From NCBI GenBank assembly GCA_035517595.1, contig DATIYN010000042.1, positions 1-35,614 on the forward strand: a stretch of 35,614 bases of DNA, written 5' to 3'. Both the position numbers and the translations under genes were made by a program. Below are positions 1 through 8,467 of the stretch, piece after piece (within the stretch, counting starts at the first letter, position 1; the number at the start of each line of letters is the position of its first letter). The notes under the pieces are model-generated. The model was not told where the DNA came from. It saw only the letters and a program-made list of their open reading frames with translations, and searched no databases. Source of the stretch: RBG-16-66-20 sp035517595 (lineage in GTDB: Bacteria; Pseudomonadota; Gammaproteobacteria; Burkholderiales; SG8-39).

Positions 1-2
1 TG

Positions 3-971
3 CTGCGCTCGGCCGGCATCGACTGCGAAGTCGCGGGCAACATTTCGCCGCCGGCGCTCGACGCGCTGCGCGCGCGGCGGCAGCCGCCCGCGGCCTGGGT
101 GCTCGAGCTTTCCAGCTACCAGCTCGAAACCACCTGGTCGCTCGCGCCCGCCGCGGCCGCGATGCTCAACCTCTCCGAGGACCACCTCGACCGCTACCGC
201 GGCCTCGCGGAGTACGCCGCCGCGAAGGCGCGCGTGTTCCTGGGCGCCGGCGCGCAGGTCCTGAACCGCTGCGACTCGGCCTCGATGTCGATGGCGCTCG
301 AAGGGCGCGCGCAGGTAACTTTCGGCCTGGACTCGCCCGAGCTGCCGGAGGATTTCGGCATCGGCAGCGGGAAGAATGCGGGCTTCCTCGTGCGCGGCGG
401 CGAGCGCATCCTCGCGTCGGCCGACCTGCCGATCGCCGGCGCGCACAACGCATCCAATGCGCTCGCGGCCTGCGCGCTCGCGCAGCTCGCGGGCGCGCCG
501 CTCGCCTCGCTCGCGAAGGGGCTGCGCAGCTTCAAGGGACTGCCGCATCGCATGCAGCGCATCGCCGCGCGCGGCGGGGTCGAGTGGCTGGACGACTCCA
601 AGGGCACCAACGTGGGCGCGACGGTGGCCGCGCTCAGAGGGCTCGCGAAGCCCGCGGTGCTGATCCTGGGTGGCGAGGGCAAGGGTCAGCATTTCGCGCC
701 GCTCGCGGCCGCGGTGCGCGAGCACGCCAGGCATGTGCTGCTCATCGGCCGCGACGCGCCGCTGATCGAGAAGGCGCTCGCCGGCGCGGGCGTGCCCGCA
801 GTTGTCCCGGTGGAGCGCTGCGACTCGCTCGCGGCCGCGGTCCGGCGCGCCGCCAAGGTTGCGCGCGCGGGCGACGCGGTGCTGCTGTCGCCCGCCTGCG
901 CGAGCTTCGACATGTTCCGCGACTACCAGCACCGCGGCGAGGCGTTCGCCGCCGCCGTGAAGGCGCTCTGA
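3..971 (+). CDS. murD: UDP-N-acetylmuramoyl-L-alanine--D-glutamate ligase, C-terminal part (5' end outside window)
   Basis: MurD is a cytoplasmic ATP-dependent ligase that adds D-Glu to UDP-MurNAc-L-Ala in peptidoglycan precursor synthesis. About 322 residues are visible. The family is usually about 450 or more, so the N-terminal UDP-binding domain and the ATP P-loop lie upstream of the window. Visible Mur-ligase signatures are LELSSYQLE, NLSEDHLDRY, DDSKGTNVGAT, LILGGEGKGQHF and the C-terminal LLSPACASFDMF. The frame is open from base 3 and stops at TGA 969-971, which overlaps the ATG of ftsW by one base. Its place ahead of ftsW-murG-murC-murB-ddl is the standard dcw order. The missing 5' part reflects the window edge, not a broken gene. 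Confidence 0.97.
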   Translation: MRSAGIDCEVAGNISPPALDALRARRQPPAAWVLELSSYQLETTWSLAPAAAAMLNLSEDHLDRYRGLAEYAAAKARVFLGAGAQVLNRCDSASMSMALEGRAQVTFGLDSPELPEDFGIGSGKNAGFLVRGGERILASADLPIAGAHNASNALAACALAQLAGAPLASLAKGLRSFKGLPHRMQRIAARGGVEWLDDSKGTNVGATVAALRGLAKPAVLILGGEGKGQHFAPLAAAVREHARHVLLIGRDAPLIEKALAGAGVPAVVPVERCDSLAAAVRRAAKVARAGDAVLLSPACASFDMFRDYQHRGEAFAAAVKAL

Positions 972-2161
972 TGGCGAGCTCGAGCCCCGCCTTCCCGTTC
1001 GGCCAGGCCGGCCCGCGCACCGCGGGCAAGCCGGCGCCCGAGTACGACCGTTCGCTCGCCTGGGCGGCGCTGCTGCTCGTGGCGCTCGGCCTGGTGATGG
1101 TCTACTCGGCGTCGATCGCCACCGCCGAGTCGAGCCGCTATTCCGGCTACAACCCCGCCTACTTCCTGCTGCGCCACGCCGTCTTCCTCGCGCTCGCCCT
1201 CGCAGCGGCAACGGCGGTGTTCCTGGTGCCGATCCGATACTGGCAGAAGGCCGCGCCCTGGCTGTTCTGCGCGAGCCTCGCGCTGCTGGTGCTGGTGCTC
1301 GTCCCGGGCATCGGCCGCGAGGTGAACGGCGCGCGCCGCTGGATCAATCTGGCCGTGGCGAGCGTGCAGCCCTCCGAGCTGATGAAGATCGCGGTCGTGC
1401 TGTACGCGGCGGACTACACGGTGCGCAAGCACGCGGTGCTCAAGCAGTTCAAGCGCGGCCTGCTGCCGCTGCTCGCGGTCATGCTGGTGGTCGCGTGGCT
1501 TCTGCTGCGCGAGCCGGACTTCGGCGCCTTCGTGGTGGTCGCGGTGACCGCGTTCGGCGTGCTGTTCCTCGGCGGCATGAGCGGCCGGCATTTCTCGGCG
1601 CTGCTGGCGATGCTCGCGGCCGGCTTCGCCGGGCTGGTGCTCTCGTCGCCCTACCGCATGCAGCGCATCTTCGGCTTCATGGATCCCTGGTCGGACGCCT
1701 ACGGCAAGGGCTACCAGCTCTCGCACGCGCTCATCGCTTTCGGCCGCGGCGAGTGGCTCGGCGTGGGCCTGGGCGCGAGCGTGGAGAAGCTGCACTACCT
1801 GCCCGAGGCGCACACGGACTTCCTGCTAGCGGTGATCGCCGAGGAGCTCGGACTCGCGGGCGTCGTAGCGGTGATCGCGCTGTTCGGCTGGATCGTGCTG
1901 CGCGCGTTCGCGATCGGGCGCCAGGCGGCGATGCGCGAGCGCCACTTCCATGCCCTCGCCGCGCAGGGCATCGCGATCTGGATCGGCTTCCAGGCGCTCA
2001 TCAACATGGGCGTGAACATGGGCCTGCTGCCCACCAAGGGGCTCACGCTGCCGCTGATGAGCTTCGGCGGCTCGGGGCTCATCGTGAACTGCGTGGCGAT
2101 CGCGATGCTGATCCGCATCGACTGGGAAAACCGCCAGCTCGCGCGCGGGCTCCACGCGTGA
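971..2161 (+). CDS. ftsW: Probable peptidoglycan glycosyltransferase FtsW (SEDS family)
   Basis: FtsW is the septal SEDS-family glycan polymerase of the divisome. It is an inner-membrane protein that uses lipid II and works with the class B transpeptidase FtsI. The 396-residue product has a roughly 45-residue cytoplasmic N-terminus, a first membrane helix in LAWAALLLVALGLVMVYSAS, and then many hydrophobic segments consistent with about ten helices. The extracytoplasmic motif LPEAHTDFLLAVIAEELG (about residues 276-293) holds the conserved Asp (about 282) thought to be catalytic in SEDS proteins. The motif GLLPTKGLTLPLMSFGGSG near the C-terminus is characteristic of FtsW/RodA. The ATG at 971 shares a base with the murD stop, and the gene ends in a GTGA overlap with murG. 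The position between murD and murG favours FtsW over RodA. Confidence 0.96.
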   Translation: MASSSPAFPFGQAGPRTAGKPAPEYDRSLAWAALLLVALGLVMVYSASIATAESSRYSGYNPAYFLLRHAVFLALALAAATAVFLVPIRYWQKAAPWLFCASLALLVLVLVPGIGREVNGARRWINLAVASVQPSELMKIAVVLYAADYTVRKHAVLKQFKRGLLPLLAVMLVVAWLLLREPDFGAFVVVAVTAFGVLFLGGMSGRHFSALLAMLAAGFAGLVLSSPYRMQRIFGFMDPWSDAYGKGYQLSHALIAFGRGEWLGVGLGASVEKLHYLPEAHTDFLLAVIAEELGLAGVVAVIALFGWIVLRAFAIGRQAAMRERHFHALAAQGIAIWIGFQALINMGVNMGLLPTKGLTLPLMSFGGSGLIVNCVAIAMLIRIDWENRQLARGLHA

Positions 2162-3243
2162 GCGCGACGATCCTCATCATGGCGGGCGGCACCGGCGGGC
2201 ACGTGTTCCCGGGCCTGGCGGTCGCCGACGAGATGCGCGGCCGCGGCTGGAACGTGGTCTGGATGGGCGCGAAGGGCGGCCTCGAGGCGCGCCTCGTGCC
2301 CGCGCGCGGCTATCCGGTGGAGTGGATCAGGGCCGCGGCGCTGCGCGGCAAGGGGCTCGCCGCCACGCTGCTGCTGCCGCTGCGCCTGCTCGTCGGCTTC
2401 TGCCAGAGCGCGCGCGCGATCCTCCGGATCCGGCCCGCCGTCGTCCTCAGCATGGGCGGCTACGTCGCGTTCCCGGGCGGCATGATGGCCTCGCTGCTCG
2501 CGCGGCCGCTCGCGGTGCACGAGCAGAACGCGATCGCGGGGCTTGCCAACCGCGTGCTCGCGGGCCTCGCCGACAAGACGATGGTGGCGTTCCCCGGCGC
2601 GCTCGCGCGCGCCGAGTGGACCGGCAATCCGGTGCGCGCCGACATCGGCGCGCTGGCCGAGCCCGCGGCGCGCTACGCCGGGCGCAGCGGCCCGCTGCGC
2701 CTGCTCGTCGTGGGCGGCAGCCTTGGCGCGCAAGCGCTGAACGACGTCGTGCCGAAAGCGCTCGGCCTGATGGCCGAATCCGCGAGGCCCCTGGTCACGC
2801 ATCAATCGGGCGACAAGCACCTCGAATCGCTTCGCCTGAACTATTCGAATTCGAAAGTCGAGGGCACTCTCGTCGCCTTCATCGAAGACATGGCGCGCGC
2901 CTACGCGGGCGCCGACCTCGTGATCTGCCGCGCCGGCGCGACGACGGTGGCGGAACTCTCGGCGGCGGGCGCGGCCAGCGTGCTGGTGCCGTTCCCGCAC
3001 GCGGTGGACGATCACCAGACCGCGAACGCGCGCTTTCTCGCCGACGCGGGCGCGGCGATCCTGCTGCCGCAATCGGCGCTCACGCCGCAGCGGCTCGCCG
3101 AGCTGCTGCGGAGCCTGGACCGGGCGAGGCTGCTGGAGATGGCGGCGAAGGCGCGCGCGCTCGGCAAGCCCGAAGCCGCGCGCATCGTGGCCGACCGCTG
3201 CGTCGCGCTCGCCGCAGGGAAGCCGTCGGGGGCCGCGGCATGA
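2158..3243 (+). CDS. murG: UDP-N-acetylglucosamine--N-acetylmuramyl-(pentapeptide) pyrophosphoryl-undecaprenol N-acetylglucosamine transferase
   Basis: MurG is the peripheral membrane glycosyltransferase that adds GlcNAc to lipid I to make lipid II, the substrate of FtsW. The 361-residue product starts at GTG 2158 (GTGA overlap with ftsW), which places the phosphate-binding loop MAGGTGGH at residues 8-15 as in the family. Later signatures are the HEQNAIAG segment, the second glycine-rich loop VVGGSLGAQALN and the donor-binding region ICRAGATTVAEL. Bases about 2775-2865 (ending with codons for LNYSNSK) use noticeably more A/T-ending codons than the rest of the gene. It ends in an ATGA overlap with murC. 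Confidence 0.97.
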   Translation: MSATILIMAGGTGGHVFPGLAVADEMRGRGWNVVWMGAKGGLEARLVPARGYPVEWIRAAALRGKGLAATLLLPLRLLVGFCQSARAILRIRPAVVLSMGGYVAFPGGMMASLLARPLAVHEQNAIAGLANRVLAGLADKTMVAFPGALARAEWTGNPVRADIGALAEPAARYAGRSGPLRLLVVGGSLGAQALNDVVPKALGLMAESARPLVTHQSGDKHLESLRLNYSNSKVEGTLVAFIEDMARAYAGADLVICRAGATTVAELSAAGAASVLVPFPHAVDDHQTANARFLADAGAAILLPQSALTPQRLAELLRSLDRARLLEMAAKARALGKPEAARIVADRCVALAAGKPSGAAA

Positions 3244-4631
3244 AGCACAAGATCCGCCGCATCCACTTCGTCGGCATCGGCGGCGCCGGCATGAGCGGCA
3301 TCGCCGAAGTCCTGGTGAACCTGGGCTACCAGGTGAGCGGTTCCGACCTGACGCGCAACGCGGCCATCCAGCGGCTGGCGAGCCTCGGGGTGCCGGTCTC
3401 CACGGAACACAAGCAGGAGAACGTTCAGGGCGCGGACGCCGTCGTCGTGTCCTCCGCGGTGCGCCAGGACAACCCGGAAGTCGTCGCCGCGCGTGCCAAG
3501 CGCATCCCGGTGGTGCCGCGCGCGCTGATGCTCGCGGAGCTCATGCGCTTGAAGCAGGGCGTGGCGATCGCCGGCACGCACGGCAAGACCACGACCACGA
3601 GCCTCGTGGCGAGCGTGCTCGCCGAAGGCGGCCTCGATCCGACCTTCGTGATCGGCGGCCGGCTGAACGCGGCGGGCTCCAACGCCAAGCTGGGCGCCGG
3701 CGAGTTCATCGTCGCCGAAGCCGACGAGTCGGACGCGAGCTTCCTGCACCTGCAGCCGGTGATCGCGGTGGTGACCAACATCGACGCCGACCACATGGAC
3801 ACCTATCAGCACGATTTCCCGCGGCTGCAGCAGGCCTTCATCCAGTTCCTGCACAACCTGCCGTTCTACGGCAGCGCCGTGCTCTGCGTGGAGGACCCCC
3901 ATGTGCGCGAGATCCTGCCGTTCGTCTCGCGCCCGGTGGTGAGCTACGGCTTTCGCGAGGACGCGGTGATCCGCGCCACCGACGTCGAGCTCGGGCCGCA
4001 GAGCCGGTTCAAGGTGCGCAGGAAGAACGGCGGCGGCGACAGCCCCGCGCTCGAGATCTCGCTCAACCTGCCGGGGCGGCACAACGTGCTGAACGCGCTC
4101 GCCGCGATCGGGGTCGCGCTGGAGCTCAAGGTATCCGCCGCGGCGATCCAGCGCGCGCTCTCGAGCTTCCGCGGCGTTGGCCGCCGCTTCCAGCGCTACG
4201 GAGACGTCAGCCTGAACGGCGCGGCCGGCTCGTTCGCGCTCGTGGACGATTACGGCCATCACCCCGCCGAGATCGCGGCCACGCTGGAAGCGGCGCGCGT
4301 CGCGTTTCCCGGCCGGCGCATCGTGCTCGCGTTCCAGCCGCACCGCTATACGCGCACGCGAGATCTCTTCGAGCAATTCGTCCAGGTCCTGAGCGGCGCC
4401 GACCTGCTGCTGCTCGCGGAGGTCTATCCCGCGGGCGAGGCGCCGATCGCCACCGCCGACGGCCGCGCGCTGGCCGAAGCCGTGCGCGGGACCGCGCGCA
4501 CCGCGCCGATCTACGTCGAGGACATCGGCGCGATGCCCGAGGTGATCCGCCGCACCGCGCGCGCAGGCGACGTGGTGCTCACGATGGGCGCCGGCTCCAT
4601 CGGCGCCGTCGCGGGGCAGCTGAGTGCATGA
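3240..4631 (+). CDS. murC: UDP-N-acetylmuramate--L-alanine ligase
   Basis: MurC ligates L-Ala to UDP-MurNAc with ATP, the first amino-acid addition to the peptidoglycan stem peptide. The 463-residue product has normal family length. Domains in order are an N-terminal Rossmann-like UDP-binding region (VGIGGAGMSG, residues about 11-20), the ATPase core with P-loop GTHGKTTTTS (about 112-121) and a conserved NIDADHMD, and a C-terminal domain with DDYGHHPAEI and FQPHRYTRTRDLF, which are strongly MurC-like. Start ATG 3240 overlaps the murG stop (ATGA) and the stop overlaps murB (ATGA), so murG-murC-murB are probably translationally coupled. Confidence 0.97.
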   Translation: MKHKIRRIHFVGIGGAGMSGIAEVLVNLGYQVSGSDLTRNAAIQRLASLGVPVSTEHKQENVQGADAVVVSSAVRQDNPEVVAARAKRIPVVPRALMLAELMRLKQGVAIAGTHGKTTTTSLVASVLAEGGLDPTFVIGGRLNAAGSNAKLGAGEFIVAEADESDASFLHLQPVIAVVTNIDADHMDTYQHDFPRLQQAFIQFLHNLPFYGSAVLCVEDPHVREILPFVSRPVVSYGFREDAVIRATDVELGPQSRFKVRRKNGGGDSPALEISLNLPGRHNVLNALAAIGVALELKVSAAAIQRALSSFRGVGRRFQRYGDVSLNGAAGSFALVDDYGHHPAEIAATLEAARVAFPGRRIVLAFQPHRYTRTRDLFEQFVQVLSGADLLLLAEVYPAGEAPIATADGRALAEAVRGTARTAPIYVEDIGAMPEVIRRTARAGDVVLTMGAGSIGAVAGQLSA

Positions 4632-5548
4632 GCGCGGACCTCAAGTTCCAGGGCCTGCGCGGCGAGTTGCGCGCCAACGAGCCGATGTCGCGGTACGTCA
4701 CCTGGCGCGCGGGCGGCCCCGCCCGGCGCCTGTTTCTGCCCACGGACCTCGAGGACCTGTCGATGTTCCTCCGCCAACTGCCCGAGGAGGAGCCGGTGCT
4801 GTTCGTGGGATTGGGCTCGAATCTGCTGGTGCGCGAAGGCGGATGGCGCGGCACCGTCGTCGTGACCTTCGGCTCGGCGCGCCCGCCGCGCATGGAGGAG
4901 GGCCTGCTCTACGCGGAGGCCGGCGTCGCCTGCCCGAAAGTGGCGCGCTTCGCAGCGGACCAGAACCTCGGCAGCGCCGAGTTCCTGTCGGGCATCCCGG
5001 GGACGATGGGCGGCGCGCTCGCGATGAACGCCGGCTGCTATGGCGGCGAGACCTGGGACCTCGTCGAGCGCGTGGTCACGATCAACCGGCGCGGCCAGCT
5101 GCGCCGGCGCGCGCGCACGGAGTTCGAGACCGGCTACCGGCGCTGCGAGCTGAGCAGCGACGCGAGCAGCGAGGGCGACGAATGGTTCGCCTCGGCGCAC
5201 CTGAAGCTGCCCGAGGGCGACCGCGAGGAGTCGCGCGCGATCATGAAGGCGCTGCTGTCGAAGCGGCGCGCCTCGCAGCCGCTGCAGTTCCCGAACGCGG
5301 GCAGCGTGTTCCGCAATCCCTCGGAAGGCAAGACGGCGGCGCGCCTGATCCAGTCCTGCGGGCTGAAGAAGCTCGGGCACGGGGGCGCGCGCATTTCCGA
5401 GAAGCACGCCAACTTCATCATCAATCCCGGCGGCGAAGGCAGCGCGGCGGACATCGAGTGGCTGATCCTGCACGTGCAGGAGAAGGTCGAGGCCGAGAAG
5501 GGCGTGCTGCTGGTGCCAGAAGTGAAGATCGTGGGGGAGCCCGCGTGA
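4628..5548 (+). CDS. murB: UDP-N-acetylenolpyruvoylglucosamine reductase
   Basis: MurB is an FAD-dependent, NADPH-using reductase that converts UDP-GlcNAc-enolpyruvate to UDP-MurNAc. The 306-residue product carries the FAD-binding signatures GLGSNLLVRE (about residues 61-70) and GIPGTMGGALAMNAGCYGGE (about 122-141). It also carries NAGSVFRNP (about 223-231), whose Ser is the presumed proton donor, and the C-terminal SEKHANFIIN. It sits between murC and ddl with four-base overlaps on both sides (ATGA upstream, GTGA downstream), a common dcw arrangement in proteobacteria. Confidence 0.96.
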   Translation: MSADLKFQGLRGELRANEPMSRYVTWRAGGPARRLFLPTDLEDLSMFLRQLPEEEPVLFVGLGSNLLVREGGWRGTVVVTFGSARPPRMEEGLLYAEAGVACPKVARFAADQNLGSAEFLSGIPGTMGGALAMNAGCYGGETWDLVERVVTINRRGQLRRRARTEFETGYRRCELSSDASSEGDEWFASAHLKLPEGDREESRAIMKALLSKRRASQPLQFPNAGSVFRNPSEGKTAARLIQSCGLKKLGHGGARISEKHANFIINPGGEGSAADIEWLILHVQEKVEAEKGVLLVPEVKIVGEPA

Positions 5549-6480
5549 GCGCCCTGCGCGAATCCTCCGCCGCGGGCTTCGGCAAGGTCGCCGTGCTCAT
5601 GGGCGGCAAGTCGGCCGAGCGGGAGATCTCGCTGCTCTCCGGCAACGGCGTGCTGAAGGCCCTGCGCTCGAAGGGCGTGGACGCGCACGCCTTCGACCCG
5701 GCCGAGCGCGACCTCGGCGAGCTCAAGCGCGAGCGCTACGCGCGCTGTTTCATCGCGCTGCACGGCCGCGGCGGCGAGGACGGCACGCTGCAGGGCGCGC
5801 TCGAGATGATGGGCCTGCCCTACACCGGCAGCGGCGTGCTCGGCTCCGCGCTCGCGATGGACAAGTGGCGCGCCAAGCTGGTCTGGGAGGCGCGCGGGCT
5901 GCCGACGCCGGCGCACGAGCTGCTCCACCCGGGCGCGGACCTGAAGGCGGCGGCCGGGCGCCTCGGCCTGCCGCTCGTCGTCAAGCCCGTGAACGAAGGC
6001 TCCTCGCTCGGCGTGAGCAAGGTGTTCGACGATGCGGCGCTCGAGGAGGCCTTCGCGCTCGCGGTGAACTACGACCGGGCAGTGCTGGCCGAGAGGCTCA
6101 TCGACGGCGCGGAATACACCGCGAGCGTCGTCGACGACGCGGCGCTGCCGCTGATCCGCATCGACGCGCCCAAGGGCAACTACGACTACCGGAACAAGTA
6201 CTTCACCGACGACACGAAGTACGTCTGTCCCTGCGGGCTGCCGGCGGCGAAGGAGGGAGCGCTCCAATCGCTCGCGCTGGAGGCCTTCCGCCTGGTCGGC
6301 TGCGCGGGCTGGGGACGCATCGACCTGATGCTCGACGCGAAGGGCGACCCCTGGCTGCTCGAAGTCAACACCTCGCCGGGCATGACCGGCCACAGCCTCG
6401 TGCCGATGGCCGCGAAGGCGGTCGGCGTGTCGTACGAAGATCTCTGCCTGAAGATCCTCGGGGGGGCGCATGTGGGATAA
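5545..6480 (+). CDS. ddl: D-alanine--D-alanine ligase
   Basis: Ddl is an ATP-grasp enzyme that joins two D-Ala molecules for addition to the stem peptide. The 311-residue product (typical for DdlB) shows GGKSAEREISLLSG near the N-terminus, HGRGGEDGTLQGALEMMG followed by YTGSGVLGSALAMDK, the ATP-grasp segment VVKPVNEGSSLGVSK, and the metal-binding C-terminal EVNTSPGMTGHSL. The start is GTG 5545 in a GTGA overlap with murB. No nearer in-frame start would keep the VAVLMGGKSAE strand that opens the fold. The 3' end overlaps ftsQ by 11 bases. Confidence 0.97.
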   Translation: MSALRESSAAGFGKVAVLMGGKSAEREISLLSGNGVLKALRSKGVDAHAFDPAERDLGELKRERYARCFIALHGRGGEDGTLQGALEMMGLPYTGSGVLGSALAMDKWRAKLVWEARGLPTPAHELLHPGADLKAAAGRLGLPLVVKPVNEGSSLGVSKVFDDAALEEAFALAVNYDRAVLAERLIDGAEYTASVVDDAALPLIRIDAPKGNYDYRNKYFTDDTKYVCPCGLPAAKEGALQSLALEAFRLVGCAGWGRIDLMLDAKGDPWLLEVNTSPGMTGHSLVPMAAKAVGVSYEDLCLKILGGAHVG

Positions 6481-7195
6481 CCCTCGGCTGCTGAACCTCG
6501 CGGCCGGCGCGCTCACGGGGCTCGCGGCGCTGCTGTTCGCGTTCGGTGCCCTGCAGCTGCTGCTGCGCTCGCCGCTGTTCCCGCTGCGCGAGATCGTGGT
6601 GCGCGGCGAGCTCCGGCACGCGAGCCGCGAGGAAATCGCCGGTGCCCTCGAGGGCATCGGGGGCAACTTCTTCGGCGCGGACCTGGCCGCCGTGCGCGCG
6701 CGCCTCGAGCAGGTGGGCTGGGTGCGTCGCGTCGACGCGCGGCGCGTCTGGCCCGACCGCATCGAGGTGCGCCTGGAAGAGCACGTCGCGTTCGCGCGCT
6801 GGGGCGATTCTGGCTTCGTGAACAGCTTCGGCGAGCCCTTCGCCGCGCCGCTCGATGCCGCCGAGCAGGCCGCGCTGCCGCTGTTCGCCGGGCCGCCCGG
6901 CACCGAGGGCGAGCTCGCGCGCCGGTATCGGCGCTTCACCGAGCTGCTCGCGCCGCTGGGGGAAAAGCCCGAGCGCGTGGTGCTCACGCCCCGCTACGCG
7001 TGGGAGCTGCGCCTCGCGACCGGATTGCAGCTGGAGCTGGGGCGCGACGGGCCGGAGCCCGTGGAAGAGCGCCTGGAGCGCTTCGTCGGCGCTTTCCCCG
7101 CGACGCTCGGCGAGCTCGGGCGCGCGCACTACGAGCGGGCGGACCTGCGCTATCCGAACGGCTTCGCTCTGCGCATGACGGGATGGAAAGGCTGA
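6470..7195 (+). CDS. ftsQ: Cell division protein FtsQ
   Basis: FtsQ is a bitopic inner-membrane divisome protein that links FtsK to the FtsB/FtsL complex. The 241-residue product has a very short cytoplasmic tail, one membrane helix (about residues 9-30) and then a periplasmic POTRA domain starting near LFPLREIVVRGELRHAS. The beta domain follows, including the VWPDRIEVRLEEHVAFARW stretch usual for FtsQ. It begins with ATG 6470 inside the end of ddl and stops 3 bases before ftsA. The position between ddl and ftsA fits the ddl-ftsQ-ftsA-ftsZ order. The sequence is divergent as expected for FtsQ, so context supports the call as much as motifs do. Confidence 0.94.
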   Translation: MWDNPRLLNLAAGALTGLAALLFAFGALQLLLRSPLFPLREIVVRGELRHASREEIAGALEGIGGNFFGADLAAVRARLEQVGWVRRVDARRVWPDRIEVRLEEHVAFARWGDSGFVNSFGEPFAAPLDAAEQAALPLFAGPPGTEGELARRYRRFTELLAPLGEKPERVVLTPRYAWELRLATGLQLELGRDGPEPVEERLERFVGAFPATLGELGRAHYERADLRYPNGFALRMTGWKG

Positions 7196-7198
7196 AGC

Positions 7199-8428
7199 AT
7201 GGCTAAGGAAGACCGCAACCTCGTCGTCGGCCTGGACATCGGCACGTCCAAGGTCGTGGCGCTCGTGGCCGAGCTCGGGCCCGACGGCGCGCTCGAAGTG
7301 CTCGGCATGGGCAACCACGAGTCCAAGGGCCTGAAGAAGGGCGTGGTGGTGAACATCGAGTCCACGGTCTCTGGCATCCAGCGCGCCCTCGAGGAGGCCG
7401 AGCTCATGGCCGACTGCAAGATCGCCTCGGCCTTCACGGGCATCGCGGGCGCGCACATCCGCAGCTTCAACTCCACGGGGATGGTCGCGGTCAAGGAGCG
7501 CGAGGTGAGCGCGATCGACGTCGAGCGCGCCGTGGATACCGCGAAGGCGGTGAACATCCCCACCGACCAGCAGATCCTGCACGTGCTGCGCCAGGAATTC
7601 ATCATCGACGGGCAGGAGGACGTGCGCGAGCCCGTCGGCATGTCGGGCGTGCGGCTGGAGGTGAAGGTGCACATCGTGACCGGCGCGGTGTCGGCGGCGC
7701 AGAACATCGTCAAGTGCGTGCGCCGCTGCGGCCTGGACGTGAACGACCTAATCCTGCAGCCGCTCGCCTCGGCGCGCGCGGTGCTCTCCGGCGACGAGAT
7801 GGATCTCGGCGTTTGCCTGGTCGACATCGGCGGCGGCACCACCGACCTCGCGATCTTCACGCACGGCGCGATCCGCCACACGGCGGTGATCCCGATCGCG
7901 GGCGACCAGATCACCAACGACATCGCGATGGCGCTGCGCACGCCGACCGCCGAGGCCGAGGCCATCAAGATGCGGCACGGGGTCGCGCTGCGCCAGCTCG
8001 CAGATGCCGGCGAGATGATCGAGGTTCCGGGCATCGGCGACCGGGCGCCGCGCGTGATGTCGCGCCAGACGCTCGCCGAGGTGATCGAGCCGCGCGCCGA
8101 GGAGCTGTTCGCGCTCGTGCAGCAGGTGCTGCGCGAATCCGGCTACGAGGAGCTGCTGTCTTCGGGAGTCGTGCTCACTGGCGGCAGCGCGCTCATGCAG
8201 GGCATGACCGAGCTGGGCGAGGAGATCTTCCACATGCCCGTGCGCATCGGCTTGCCGCGCTACGCGGGCGGCCTCGCCGAGGTCGTGCGCAGCCCGCGCT
8301 ACGCGACGGCGATGGGGCTGCTGCTCGAGGGCGCCCAGCAGCTGCAGCAGGGCCGGATTTCGAAGCAGAACGGATCGGTGCGTGCGGTGTTCGGCCGCAT
8401 GCGCGACTGGTTTCAACGCAATTTTTGA
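7199..8428 (+). CDS. ftsA: Cell division protein FtsA
   Basis: FtsA is an actin-like ATPase that tethers FtsZ to the membrane and recruits later divisome proteins. The 409-residue product begins with the phosphate-1 motif VVGLDIGTSKVVALVAE, followed by the SHS2-type 1C domain (from about residue 85). Further on are the second phosphate motif CLVDIGGGTTDLAIF and the adenosine motif VVLTGGSALMQGM. The C-terminus VFGRMRDWFQRNF is an amphipathic helix of the kind used for membrane targeting. The length is close to the usual 410-420. It is followed after 39 bases by ftsZ, which has its own strong ribosome binding site. Confidence 0.97.
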   Translation: MAKEDRNLVVGLDIGTSKVVALVAELGPDGALEVLGMGNHESKGLKKGVVVNIESTVSGIQRALEEAELMADCKIASAFTGIAGAHIRSFNSTGMVAVKEREVSAIDVERAVDTAKAVNIPTDQQILHVLRQEFIIDGQEDVREPVGMSGVRLEVKVHIVTGAVSAAQNIVKCVRRCGLDVNDLILQPLASARAVLSGDEMDLGVCLVDIGGGTTDLAIFTHGAIRHTAVIPIAGDQITNDIAMALRTPTAEAEAIKMRHGVALRQLADAGEMIEVPGIGDRAPRVMSRQTLAEVIEPRAEELFALVQQVLRESGYEELLSSGVVLTGGSALMQGMTELGEEIFHMPVRIGLPRYAGGLAEVVRSPRYATAMGLLLEGAQQLQQGRISKQNGSVRAVFGRMRDWFQRNF

Positions 8429-8467
8429 GGCGCGGTACCACGTACTTTCAACTGGCAAGGAGACGAC